A stretch of DNA of 64,000 nt from Snuella sedimenti (GCF_016428595.1 NZ_JAELVQ010000004.1:1-64000); one strand, 5' to 3'; positions 34,068 to 42,647 are shown, counted from the first letter of the stretch. The notes: generated by a model not told the origin, from the letters alone. Numbers and translations are program-made.

Positions 34068-35318
34068 ATGGAATTAAAGCGAGTTGTAGTCACAGGATTG
34101 GGCGCTTTAACACCTATTGGGAATACCAAGGAAGAATATTGGGAAGGTCTAATTAGTGGTAAAAGCGGTGCTGCGCCTATAACATATTATGACACCGAAA
34201 AGTTTAAAACAAAGTTCGCTTGCGAATTAAAGAACTTTAATGCAACCGATTTTCTAGATAGAAAAGAGGCTCGTAAAATGGATAAGTTTGCACAATACGC
34301 TATGGTTGCTGCCGATGAAGCCATAGCCGATGCCAAAATTGATCTGGAAGCGGTAAATAAATTGCGTGTTGGTGTTATATGGGGGGCAGGAATTGGAGGT
34401 TTAGAAACGTTTCAGCAAGAAGTTTTAAATTTTGCTGATGGAGATGGAACCCCAAGGTTTAACCCGTTTTTTATTCCTAAAATGATTGCAGATATTGCGC
34501 CGGCAAACATCTCCATAAAGTATGGCTTTATGGGACCAAATTATACGACTGTTTCGGCATGTGCATCTTCTGCTAACGCCATGTTTGATGCTTTAAATTC
34601 AATACGATTAGGGCATTGTGACGTGATTGTTACTGGAGGAAGTGAAGCTGCAGTTACTATAGCTGGTATGGGAGGCTTTAACGCAATGCACGCATTATCG
34701 ACTAGAAATGAAAGTCCAGAGACAGCATCTCGTCCGTTTGATGCTACTAGAGATGGCTTTGTTTTAGGGGAAGGTGCAGGTGCATTGGTGCTTGAAGAAT
34801 ATGAGCATGCAAAAGCCAGAGGTGCTAAAATTTATGCCGAGTTTTTAGGAGGTGGTTTATCTTCTGATGCACATCATATGACGGCTCCTCACCCAGATGG
34901 AATAGGTGTTATTGCAGTTATGAAGAATTGCTTGGAGAATGCAGGACTTAACCCAGAGGATGTACACCATATTAATACACATGGTACATCTACACCACTA
35001 GGTGATGTTGCTGAGCTTAAAGCTATATCGGAAGTATTTGGAGATCACGCAAAGCATATAAATATTAATTCAACTAAGTCTATGACTGGGCATTTGTTGG
35101 GCGCAGCAGGTGCTATTGAAGCTATTTCTACTATAATGGCAATAGAACATGGTATTGTTCCTCCAACTATTAATCATGAAGTAGTAGATGAAAACATAGA
35201 TCCTGAATTGAATTTAACATTAAATAAAGCTCAAAAGCGAGATATTAAAGTAGCAATGAGTAATACATTCGGATTTGGTGGACATAACGCCTGTGTATTG
35301 TTCAAAAAACTAGATTAA
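34068..35318 (+). CDS. fabF: 3-oxoacyl-[acyl-carrier-protein] synthase II
   Basis: A 416-residue condensing enzyme elongating acyl-ACP with malonyl-ACP. The nucleophile is Cys165 in TVSACASSANAM. The two histidines lie in HHINTHGTSTPLGD and SMTGHLLGAAGA, with the lysine in NSTKSMTGH. Length and the GFGGHNACV C-terminus are those of FabF rather than FabB. It is coupled to acpP. Confidence 0.96.
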   Translation: MELKRVVVTGLGALTPIGNTKEEYWEGLISGKSGAAPITYYDTEKFKTKFACELKNFNATDFLDRKEARKMDKFAQYAMVAADEAIADAKIDLEAVNKLRVGVIWGAGIGGLETFQQEVLNFADGDGTPRFNPFFIPKMIADIAPANISIKYGFMGPNYTTVSACASSANAMFDALNSIRLGHCDVIVTGGSEAAVTIAGMGGFNAMHALSTRNESPETASRPFDATRDGFVLGEGAGALVLEEYEHAKARGAKIYAEFLGGGLSSDAHHMTAPHPDGIGVIAVMKNCLENAGLNPEDVHHINTHGTSTPLGDVAELKAISEVFGDHAKHININSTKSMTGHLLGAAGAIEAISTIMAIEHGIVPPTINHEVVDENIDPELNLTLNKAQKRDIKVAMSNTFGFGGHNACVLFKKLD

Positions 35319-35416
35319 ATTTCGAATGAGGTAAACCATAGTGGTAATTTAAATCATCTAGTAAAATGAAACATGGTTTAATGCATCTGACATTAAAATA
35401 AGATATTAAATATCAG

Positions 35417-36157
35417 ATGAAATACATTCGTAACATATTAAATTCCCGTTTTAAACGCAACGGGAATTTTTTTATGGTATTAACTAAGGTTCTACGGTTT
35501 AAACCTAAGCATCTTAAATTTTATCAAACGGCATTTACACACCGTTCCATGAACATAAAGGATAAGCATGGAAATGCTATAAATTATGAACGGTTGGAAT
35601 TTCTTGGAGATGCTATGCTTGGAGCTGTTATTGCCTCTCATTTGTATCTTGAAGTGCCAGGAGGGGATGAGGGTTACTTAACCAAAATGCGATCGAAAGT
35701 AGTTAGTAGAGAACATTTAAATGAGTTAGGAAAAGAATTGAACCTAATAGATTTAGTACAAAGTAGAATACCTTCAGGACAGTTTGGGGATAATATTCAT
35801 GGTAATTTATTCGAGGCTTTAATAGGTGCTATATTTTTGGATAGAGGTTATAAGTATTGTGAAAAATTTATTTACAATCGCGTTATCATTCCTTATGTAG
35901 ATATAGAAAAACTTGAAGGAAAAGTTATTAGCTACAAAAGTTTGCTAATAGAATGGTGCCAAAAGGAGAAGAAGACATTTAGTTATAATGTATACGAAGA
36001 CACAGGAAATGACGACGTTAGGCATTTTTCAGTAAAACTATCCATAGACAATAAAGTTATTGCCAAAGCTCGGGCAACTTCAAAGAAAAAGGCAGAGGAA
36101 AAAGCTTCAAAACGCGCTTTTTTTGCTTTCCAGAAAAAGATATCTAAGATGCTGTAA
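35417..36157 (+). CDS. rnc: Ribonuclease III
   Basis: A 246-residue double-strand-specific endonuclease. The RNase III signature is ERLEFLGDAMLGAVIA at about 56-71; a second acidic cluster lies in HGNLFEALIGAIFLDRGY; and a dsRNA-binding domain covers about 170-240. The ATG at 35417 is preferred because the N-terminal KYIRNILNSRFKRNGNFF segment resembles homologues of this phylum; starting at the ATG 35474 would remove it. A terminator-like hairpin lies inside this first coding part. It follows fabF by 98 bp. Confidence 0.92.
   Translation: MKYIRNILNSRFKRNGNFFMVLTKVLRFKPKHLKFYQTAFTHRSMNIKDKHGNAINYERLEFLGDAMLGAVIASHLYLEVPGGDEGYLTKMRSKVVSREHLNELGKELNLIDLVQSRIPSGQFGDNIHGNLFEALIGAIFLDRGYKYCEKFIYNRVIIPYVDIEKLEGKVISYKSLLIEWCQKEKKTFSYNVYEDTGNDDVRHFSVKLSIDNKVIAKARATSKKKAEEKASKRAFFAFQKKISKML
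35440..35473 (+). promoter_or_regulatory. Terminator-like hairpin inside the 5' end of rnc
   Basis: AAATTCCCGTT and AACGGGAATTT form an 11-bp perfect stem (35440-35450 with 35459-35469) around TTAAACGC, followed at once by a T run up to 35473 and then an ATG at 35474. By form it is an intrinsic terminator, but it lies within codons 8-19 of rnc. It may end part of the acpP-fabF transcripts, attenuate rnc, or be a site for RNase III self-control. Confidence 0.6.
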
Positions 36158-36276
36158 GTTTCTTTTTCCAAAACAAATTAACTATAACGTTTTAGTTATA
36201 TTTTATCCTTAAGATTGCGTAAAACATATCAAGACCAATTATTTAAATGTTATATTTACGGCGTTTAATTTAAGTT

Positions 36277-36762
36277 ATGGCTGTTCATAAGCTTATTCTT
36301 GAGGATGTTTTTGAGGAGGAGCAATATGCTTTAATTGCAATTCATTGTACAATTGAAGATTATCGATTGGCTTATCTTCTTAACAAGGATTTGAGTGTAA
36401 AACTCTCAAGAAAACCAGCAGACATTGACTTTGATAATGGCAAATCATCATTTTCCATTTTTGAGTGGGAAGATGAAAAGCAGCTTACAACATGGAATTT
36501 AATTTCTAATATTTGTAAGACAGAAATGTATCAAACAAAAAATAGTGTGTCGTTATTCGATACGCAAGAAAAAATAACAAATACTTATAGTTTGATACCC
36601 GAATATAAACGGGTTAACTATTTTTTAAAAATAGAAAGTGAATTTAATTATAGTAAAGAAAAGTATATTTTAAGCGCAATATTAAAAATACCCCAAATTG
36701 CCACAGCTTACAGTATTGATATAAATCAATTAAAATCTAAAGACAATTTAATTTTTAACTAA
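36277..36762 (+). CDS. IPExxxVDY-family protein
   Basis: A 161-residue cytosolic protein of a family named after its motif and, to my knowledge, confined to Bacteroidota. The motif appears as IPEYKRVNY near residue 110, with Asn in place of the usual Asp. The function is unknown. It overlaps the pyruvate kinase gene by one base (TAATG), as it does often beside pyk and rnc in related genomes as I recall, so it is probably translationally coupled. No catalytic motif is visible. Confidence 0.8.
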   Translation: MAVHKLILEDVFEEEQYALIAIHCTIEDYRLAYLLNKDLSVKLSRKPADIDFDNGKSSFSIFEWEDEKQLTTWNLISNICKTEMYQTKNSVSLFDTQEKITNTYSLIPEYKRVNYFLKIESEFNYSKEKYILSAILKIPQIATAYSIDINQLKSKDNLIFN

Positions 36763-38204
36763 TGTCAACAACAAAAAAAACTAAAATAGTAGCCACCTTA
36801 GGTCCGGCCTCAAGCTCAAAAGAAATTTTAAAGGGAATGCTCGATGCGGGCGTTAATGTTTTTAGGATAAATTTTTCTCATGCCGATTATGCCGATGTTG
36901 CAGAACGTATAAAAATAATACGGGAATTAAATAATGAATATGGTTATACAGCAGCTATTCTAGCTGATTTGCAAGGCCCTAAATTACGTGTAGGCGTAAT
37001 GAAGGACGAAGTTGTTGTTAACGAGAATGATGAGATAATATTTGCTACAGGAGAGCGTTTTGAGGGCACTAAGGAGCGCGTATATATGACTTACGATAGG
37101 TTTCCCCAAGATGCGAAACCAGGAGAACGTATACTTTTGGATGATGGAAAACTTATTTTCGAAGTTGTTTCTACCGATAAAAAGAGTGAAGTTAAGGCGC
37201 GCGTTATTCAAGGTGGCCCGTTAAAGTCAAAAAAAGGGGTGAATTTGCCCAATACCAATATTTCACAACCCGCGCTTACTGAAAAAGATATTGAGGATGC
37301 TATTTTTGCTATTAGTCAAGATGTAGACTGGATTGCCTTATCTTTTGTACGTCATGCCGATGATTTAATAGAGCTTAGGGATTTAATTAGTGAACATTGC
37401 GACCATAAAATTCCGATTATTGCTAAAATAGAAAAACCCGAAGCTGTTGTTAATATCGATAAGATTGTAGCATATTGTGACGGATTAATGGTAGCACGTG
37501 GAGATTTAGGAGTTGAAGTTCCTGCTCAAGAAGTACCACTTATTCAAAAGCAATTGGTATTAAGAGCAAAAAAGGCTCGAATTCCGGTGATTATTGCGAC
37601 GCAGATGATGGAAACAATGATTTCTAGTTTAACACCTACCAGGGCAGAAGTGAATGACGTTGCGAACTCTGTTATGGACGGAGCCGATGCCGTGATGCTT
37701 TCTGGAGAAACCTCCGTTGGGAGTTATCCAGTACAAGTAATCAAGCAAATGGCCAGTATCCTTGACAGTGTAGAAAACTCCGATCTCATTCAGGTGCCAC
37801 AATTGCCACCACATATACGCACAAACCGTTACATAACAAAATCTATTTGTTACCATGCAGCAAATATGGCTAATGAGATTAATGCCAGAGCGATTTCAAC
37901 TTTAACGAATAGTGGGTATACAGCTTTTCAAATTTCTGCTTGGCGTCCTTCCTGTCATATTTTAGTCTTTACTTCTAATAAACGTATTTTAACGCGCCTA
38001 AGTTTGCTTTGGGGAGTTCGTGCATTTTACTATGATAAATTTGTAAGTACAGACGAAACCATAGAGGATGTAAATGCGATAGCCTGTAAGGAAGGTTATT
38101 TACACGATGGTGATATGGTAATTAGTTTAGCGGCAATGCCTATTCAAGAAAAGGGAATGGTAAATACTTTAAGGGTAACAGAAATAGGTTCTTGCAAATC
38201 GTAA
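36762..38204 (+). CDS. pyk: Pyruvate kinase
   Basis: A 480-residue glycolytic enzyme converting phosphoenolpyruvate and ADP to pyruvate and ATP. It begins KTKIVATLGPASSS, has the ADLQGPKLRVG strand, the metal- and substrate-binding IPIIAKIEKPEAV (catalytic Lys, then Glu) and GDLGVE, and MMETMISSLTPTRAEVNDVANSV. The C-terminal allosteric domain is present. It is coupled by one base to the IPExxxVDY gene and ends before a strong bidirectional terminator. Confidence 0.96.
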   Translation: MSTTKKTKIVATLGPASSSKEILKGMLDAGVNVFRINFSHADYADVAERIKIIRELNNEYGYTAAILADLQGPKLRVGVMKDEVVVNENDEIIFATGERFEGTKERVYMTYDRFPQDAKPGERILLDDGKLIFEVVSTDKKSEVKARVIQGGPLKSKKGVNLPNTNISQPALTEKDIEDAIFAISQDVDWIALSFVRHADDLIELRDLISEHCDHKIPIIAKIEKPEAVVNIDKIVAYCDGLMVARGDLGVEVPAQEVPLIQKQLVLRAKKARIPVIIATQMMETMISSLTPTRAEVNDVANSVMDGADAVMLSGETSVGSYPVQVIKQMASILDSVENSDLIQVPQLPPHIRTNRYITKSICYHAANMANEINARAISTLTNSGYTAFQISAWRPSCHILVFTSNKRILTRLSLLWGVRAFYYDKFVSTDETIEDVNAIACKEGYLHDGDMVISLAAMPIQEKGMVNTLRVTEIGSCKS

Positions 38205-38227
38205 AAGATCCTTTTTGTAATAAATTT

Positions 38228-38267
38228 AAAGCGGTGTAGTCTTAATTTCGATTTACACCGCTTTTTT
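38228..38267 (+). terminator. Terminator between pyk and dinB
   Basis: AAAGCGGTGTA (38228-38238) and TACACCGCTTT (38254-38264) form a perfect 11-bp stem followed by a T run. The A run on the other side allows use by dinB from the minus strand too; the genes converge here. Confidence 0.9.
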
Positions 38268-38297
38268 ATTTAATTGGGGGTAAAATTTACAACGATT

Positions 38298-39395
38298 TTA
38301 AAACTCAAACTTTAACTGAGCACTTACGCTATTTTGTTCTGGTCTTTTCTTTGGTTCAGTATTTAAATTGGAAAGAGAAATGCCCAATAGCCGTACCGAG
38401 TTATTAAGCTTTTCTTGGTATAATAATTCTTTGGCTGTTTCAAGAATAAGTTCCTTGTCACTTACAAAGTAAGGAAGGGTCTTACTTCGGGTTTGTAGGG
38501 TGAAATCGCTATATTTAATTTTTAAGGTCACAGTTTTTCCTGCTACCTTACTTTTTGATAAGCGCCGAGATACTTCATCGGCTATATGGTCTAGTTTTTC
38601 AAGTAAAAATACTTCACTCGACAAATTTTCTTTAAAAGTACGTTCGGCAGCTAGGGATTTACGTATCCTGTTTGGTTTTACTTCACTGTTATGGATGCCC
38701 CTAACAACATAATAATAAAACTTGCCCGATTTTCCAAAGTGATCGTTTAGAAATTCAATGGATTTGGATTTTAAATCCTTTCCCGTAAAGATGCCCAATT
38801 GGTACATTTTCTCTGCGGTTACCTTTCCAACGCCGTAGAATTTACGAATGTCCAGTTGTTCTAAAAAAGAGATAACTTCTTCTGGATTTACGGTTTTTTG
38901 TCCATTGGGTTTATTGTAATCACTAGCAACCTTAGCAATAAATTTGTTAATGGAAATACCGGCTGAAGCTGTTAGCCCTACTTCATTTAAAATACGCTCA
39001 CGTATTTCTTTAGCAATAAGTGAAGCACTTGGATTACCTTTTTTGTTGTGGGTAACGTCCAGATACGCTTCATCCAATGATAAAGGTTCGACCAGATCGG
39101 TATAGTCAAAGAAAATGCGTCTTATTTTTTTAGAGATATCATGGTAGCGTTCAAAGCGAGGTTTTACAAAAATAAGTTCAGGGCATAGTTTTATGGCTAA
39201 ATTGCCAGACATGGCACTTTTTACACCAAATTTTCTGGCTTCATAACTAGCCGCACTTATTACACCCCGCTTGCCACCACCTCCAACCGCTATGGGCTTT
39301 CCCTTAAGATCGGGATTATCCATTTGTTCTACGGAGGCATAAAATGCATCCATATCAACATGGATAATTTTTCGTATGTGGAGATTGTTAGACAC
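38298..39395 (-). CDS. dinB: DNA polymerase IV (Y family)
   Basis: A 365-residue translesion polymerase. The active-site motifs are HVDMDAFYASVEQ near residue 12 and LSLDEAYLDVT near 103, with the acidic residues in place; helix-hairpin-helix and little-finger domains follow. The start is GTG at 39395: a TAA stands in frame two codons upstream and the next methionine is within the catalytic motif. The C-terminus shows no obvious beta-clamp pentapeptide beyond AQLKFEF, which may serve as one. Confidence 0.92.
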   Translation of the reverse strand: MSNNLHIRKIIHVDMDAFYASVEQMDNPDLKGKPIAVGGGGKRGVISAASYEARKFGVKSAMSGNLAIKLCPELIFVKPRFERYHDISKKIRRIFFDYTDLVEPLSLDEAYLDVTHNKKGNPSASLIAKEIRERILNEVGLTASAGISINKFIAKVASDYNKPNGQKTVNPEEVISFLEQLDIRKFYGVGKVTAEKMYQLGIFTGKDLKSKSIEFLNDHFGKSGKFYYYVVRGIHNSEVKPNRIRKSLAAERTFKENLSSEVFLLEKLDHIADEVSRRLSKSKVAGKTVTLKIKYSDFTLQTRSKTLPYFVSDKELILETAKELLYQEKLNNSVRLLGISLSNLNTEPKKRPEQNSVSAQLKFEF

Positions 39396-39404
39396 TTTTT
39401 AAAC

Positions 39405-39433
39405 TTGAATATTTCAAAAATAAGATATCTTTG
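39405..39433 (+). promoter_or_regulatory. Promoter that fixes the YjdF-like start
   Basis: TTG (39405-39407), 18-nt spacer and TATCTTTG (39426-39433) match the Bacteroidota consensus perfectly. The start point near 39440 lies after the TTG codon at 39431 that opens the longest frame, so translation must begin at the ATG 39461. The reverse strand has a TATTTTTG overlapping this region that may be the -7 box of dinB. Confidence 0.65.
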
Positions 39434-39460
39434 GATGAGATACTATTAACGTTTATAATC

Positions 39461-40078
39461 ATGAGATTAATTTACCTGCTTTTTGGGTTATTATGTGCAT
39501 TGTTTATCTGGTCGTCAATTAAGCCTTACGATTACTTTACATGGTTTTTAGAAGTTTTACCAGCAGTTTTAGGAATTGTAATTTTAGTTTTTAGTTTTAA
39601 AAGATTTAGGTTTACTAATTTAATATACACGCTCATTTTTATTCACTGTGCCATTCTAATTATTGGGGGACATTATACTTATGCCGAAGTACCTCTTTTT
39701 GATTGGATACAGGAAATTTTTAACCAGCAAAGGAACAACTACGATAAATTAGGGCATTTTGCACAAGGTTTTGTACCTGCGATGATAGCCAGAGAATTGC
39801 TTATTAGAAAACAAGTGGTTAACAATTATAAATGGTTGTATTTTATTGTTGTGTGTATTGCTTTGGCAATTAGTGCTACTTATGAATTTATTGAATGGGG
39901 TGTCTCTTTATCAACAGGAGAAGGAGGTAATGCGTTTCTAGGTACGCAAGGGTATATTTGGGATACACAGTCAGATATGCTATATGCTACTATAGGAGCA
40001 ATTATTGCATTGACCTTATTTGGTAAATATCATGATAAACAATTAAAATTATTGACAATTGATAGAAATAGAACGTAA
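39461..40078 (+). CDS. DUF2238 (YjdF-like) inner membrane protein
   Basis: About 205 residues from the ATG at 39461, chosen because a promoter covers the earlier TTG. Membrane segments: about 2-20, 28-44, 52-72, 125-143 and 170-190. The family signature is present as YDKLGHFAQGFVPAMIARE, followed by ATYEFIEWG and QGYIWDTQSDMLYATIGA. The function of the family is unknown. The last 20 bases overlap the start of the CYTH gene, so the two are translationally tied. Confidence 0.83.
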   Translation: MRLIYLLFGLLCALFIWSSIKPYDYFTWFLEVLPAVLGIVILVFSFKRFRFTNLIYTLIFIHCAILIIGGHYTYAEVPLFDWIQEIFNQQRNNYDKLGHFAQGFVPAMIARELLIRKQVVNNYKWLYFIVVCIALAISATYEFIEWGVSLSTGEGGNAFLGTQGYIWDTQSDMLYATIGAIIALTLFGKYHDKQLKLLTIDRNRT

Positions 40079-40526
40079 ATTTTTAGTAATTTCTGATGCT
40101 TTTAAAGTTGGGACATTAAAAAAAACAAGAATTATTCAAGGCTTTTTAAATACCGATAAAGAGCGAACTGTACGTGTAAGGTTAAAAGGAGAGATAGGCT
40201 ATATAACTGTTAAAGGGGTGTCTTCGGCCGATGGATTATCTCGTTTTGAATGGGAAAAAGAAATTTCCCAACAGGATGCCGAATTACTTTTTAAGTTGTG
40301 TGAGCCGGGCATAATTGATAAAATGCGCTATGAGGTAAAGGTAGGAAACCATGTTTTTGAAGTAGATGAGTTTTACGGAGATAATAAAGGTTTGGTAGTG
40401 GCCGAAATAGAATTAGATGATGTGGATGAAAATTTTGAAAGACCTTTATGGTTAGGAAAAGAAGTTACCGGATTGGTACAATATTATAACTCACAATTAA
40501 GTAAACAACCTTTTAATACCTGGTAA
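40059..40526 (+). CDS. CYTH-domain protein (triphosphate tunnel enzyme)
   Basis: A 155-residue CYTH protein, a family that includes class IV adenylate cyclases, thiamine triphosphatases and inorganic triphosphatases. It opens with IEIERKFLV, the ExExK motif of the family. The start is a TTG at 40059 inside the previous gene, since the conserved IEIERK leaves no room for a later ATG; in frame no ATG precedes it. Basic residues TVRVRLKG and acidic DEFYGDNKGLVVAEIELD line the expected tunnel. The substrate is most likely an inorganic or organic triphosphate. Confidence 0.87.
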   Translation: MIEIERKFLVISDAFKVGTLKKTRIIQGFLNTDKERTVRVRLKGEIGYITVKGVSSADGLSRFEWEKEISQQDAELLFKLCEPGIIDKMRYEVKVGNHVFEVDEFYGDNKGLVVAEIELDDVDENFERPLWLGKEVTGLVQYYNSQLSKQPFNTW

Positions 40527-40595
40527 AAATTAAAGATATTGCTGAGGAAGGTGTTTTGAGTAGTCAATATAAACAATAATTAAAAATTTATACAG

Positions 40596-41144
40596 ATGAG
40601 AAAAATACTTGTATTTTATATACTAATTAGTCTGTTAATCGCTTGTAAGAAAGAGTCAAAAGACAATCAAGTTGATTTAGATAGGCATACTTTCGAAAAT
40701 GTCGATAAAGAAAAAGATTCTGTTTTTAATGAGGTTGTTGAAGTACCAGCGAAAAAAACGGTTAAGCAAATAAAAGATGAGCTAGAGGCAAAAGGGGTTA
40801 AGTTTTTTGATTATGTTGATGAAAAATCGCAAGATACTATTTTAATGCAGCAGTATTTTATAGTGTTTTTGAAAAAGGGGCCTATCCGATCTCAAAACGA
40901 AGAAGAAGCTGCTATGTTACAAGAAGCCCATTTAGCGCATTTAACTAAGATGTATGAGCTGGGTTATGCAGATATTTCAGGGCCTTTCGGAGACGATGGT
41001 GATATTCGTGGAATGACTATTTACAATGTGCCAACTTTAAAAATGGCCGATAGCTTGGCAAATGCCGATCCTATGGTAAAAGCAAAGCGCTTAGAAGTTG
41101 AAATACATCCTTGGTGGGCTGCAAAAGGATTCCCTTTACGGTAG
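40596..41144 (+). CDS. YciI-like lipoprotein
   Basis: A 182-residue protein with a lipoprotein signal ending at Cys17 (LLIAC), a charged linker rich in Lys, Asp and Glu, and a C-terminal YciI-like domain (about 85-175) with FIVFLKKGP, EAHLAHLTKMYELGYADISGPFGDDGDIRG and HPWWAAKGF. YciI domains are small ferredoxin-like folds of unclear, possibly hydrolytic or muconolactone-like function; a membrane-anchored form is unusual among the cytosolic ones. Function unknown. Confidence 0.75.
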   Translation: MRKILVFYILISLLIACKKESKDNQVDLDRHTFENVDKEKDSVFNEVVEVPAKKTVKQIKDELEAKGVKFFDYVDEKSQDTILMQQYFIVFLKKGPIRSQNEEEAAMLQEAHLAHLTKMYELGYADISGPFGDDGDIRGMTIYNVPTLKMADSLANADPMVKAKRLEVEIHPWWAAKGFPLR

Positions 41145-41147
41145 GCA

Positions 41148-41339
41148 CTATTCTGAAATGGTTATGTGACGTTTAGCCTCATTCCCTAATTCATCAACCA
41201 CAGTAATTAGGTGTTCACCTTTCCTTGGTTTAACAGCCATTTCGTGAATATCGTTAGTGCTACCTATGTAATGTTTGTCAATATACCAAAACACGGTCAA
41301 CTCAGGCTTAGAATGGGCTATCTTAAGGACTAAATCGTT
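41148..41339 (-). pseudogene. 3' remnant of a penicillin-binding protein 1C gene
   Basis: A 63-codon open frame on the minus strand with stop codons at both ends. It reads NDLVLKIAHSKPELTVFWYI then DKHYIGSTNDIHEMAVKPRK then GEHLITVVDELGNEAKRHIT, ending ISE. This resembles the C-terminal BiPBP_C domain of PbpC. There is no start codon or upstream coding part: the isoaspartyl peptidase gene ends 18 bp away. So it is a leftover of a deletion or rearrangement. Confidence 0.65.
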
Positions 41340-41357
41340 TCAAGAAATTCTTCTTAA

Positions 41358-42413
41358 TTATTCCTTGTACATACCAACAAAAACCTCACCAAGGCTGTTC
41401 ATGGTTGCTCGAAACATGCCTGCCGTATTAAATTCCATGACCATATTCCCATTTTTATCAACGGCTATAATGCCACCGTTACCTCCAAGTTTTGGTAGTT
41501 TTTTTTGAATGACTTCTTTTGCAGCAGCTTCTAGAGACAAACCTTTGTATTCCATAAGTGCGGATATGTCATGAGCCACCACGGCACGAATAAAATATTC
41601 CCCCCATCCAGTACTGGAAACCGCACAGGTGTTATTGTTGGCATAGGTGCCTGCACCTATTATTGGAGAATCGCCAATACGCCCCCAACGTTTGTTGGTC
41701 ATCCCTCCAGTAGAGGTTCCTGCGGCTAAATTACCAGATTGGTCTAAAGCTACGCAACCAACAGTTCCAAATTTTGAATCTCTAATTGAGGGGTCATAAA
41801 AAGCTGTTTTATTATCGTGATCAAGTTCTGTTTTTTCGGATTCTTTTATTCTTTGTAGCGATTCATAACGAGGTTGTGTATAAAAATAACTGGGGTCAAC
41901 AATTTCAAGTCTTTGTTTTTTTGCAAAGTCTTCCGCCCCCTTTCCCGATAACATGACATGGGGAGACTTGTCCATAACGGATCGTGCTAGATTGATAGGG
42001 TTTTTAACAGTTGTTGTTCCGGCTGAAGCCCCTGCATTTAACGTGTTTCCATCCATTATTGAGGCATCGTGTTCGTTGGTGCCCGAATTGGTAAACACCG
42101 CGCCTTTTCCAGCATTAAACAAAGGAGAGTTTTCTAAAACACTTATGGATTTCGTGACGGCATCCAGACTACTGCCCCCGTTTTTTAAAATGTCATGACC
42201 TACACGAATGGCCTCCTCAAGTTTTTCTTTGTACTCCTGTTCTGTTTCGGAACTCATGTTTTCTTTTAAAATGGTTCCCGCACCACCGTGAATAACTATT
42301 GCGAATTTAGGACTTTGTTGTTTGTCTATCATCTCCGTAGTTGTTGATTTGGTTTCTTTTTTACAAGATGCAAAAGTGAAAACCAAGGTAAGCAGATATA
42401 TGATTTTTTTCAT
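41358..42413 (-). CDS. Isoaspartyl peptidase/L-asparaginase lipoprotein
   Basis: A 351-residue Ntn-hydrolase of the plant-type asparaginase family, cut by autoproteolysis before Thr217 (SKFGTVGCVALD) into alpha and beta subunits. GTSTGGMTNKRWGRIGDSPIIGAGTYA follows, and the N-terminal part has IHGGAGTIL. It hydrolyses isoaspartyl dipeptides and asparagine. The signal ends in a lipobox with Cys17 (FASC), so it acts in the periplasm or at the surface. Gene order upstream is lost: a palindromic element precedes it and a pbpC fragment follows. Confidence 0.9.
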   Translation of the reverse strand: MKKIIYLLTLVFTFASCKKETKSTTTEMIDKQQSPKFAIVIHGGAGTILKENMSSETEQEYKEKLEEAIRVGHDILKNGGSSLDAVTKSISVLENSPLFNAGKGAVFTNSGTNEHDASIMDGNTLNAGASAGTTTVKNPINLARSVMDKSPHVMLSGKGAEDFAKKQRLEIVDPSYFYTQPRYESLQRIKESEKTELDHDNKTAFYDPSIRDSKFGTVGCVALDQSGNLAAGTSTGGMTNKRWGRIGDSPIIGAGTYANNNTCAVSSTGWGEYFIRAVVAHDISALMEYKGLSLEAAAKEVIQKKLPKLGGNGGIIAVDKNGNMVMEFNTAGMFRATMNSLGEVFVGMYKE

Positions 42414-42486
42414 TTTAATGAATTATTATTGTGACACCAGCAATTTTTAATGTGTTTTAAGTAATAAAGGTAGCAGTTTTATAATT

Positions 42487-42647
42487 GAACTCATTTTGAC
42501 TTTTCCCAATTGGTTAAAAAATTGCTCTTTTGAGCCTGCTTTTCGTCATTTTCTCATTCCGTAGCCCTGCTATGCAACTTAAAAATGCCTTCCATCAAGC
42601 TCAAAATAGCTAATTTTCACTTCAATCAAAAAAGTCAAGATGAGTTC
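42487..42647. repeat. Palindromic MITE-like element (161 bp)
   Basis: Nearly the whole 161 bp fold back on themselves. The ends are GAACTCATTTTGACTTTT (42487-42504) and the matching AAAAGTCAAGATGAGTTC end; inner arms TTTTGAGC/GCTCAAAA are near 42538 and 42598, and the centre is TAGCCCTGCTA. It codes for nothing and sits in the 425-bp gap before nhaA. Read on the minus strand its centre TAGCAGGGCTA, AATGAG and ACGAAAAG parallel the element at 20095-20257, although the ends differ. The remainder of the gap (42648-42838) has no clear feature. Confidence 0.65.

Noticed and set aside
39431-39460. TTG start giving a longer YjdF-like protein
   Set aside because: A perfect promoter -7 box (39426-39433) overlaps the TTG, so the message starts after it; ATG 39461 is the start.
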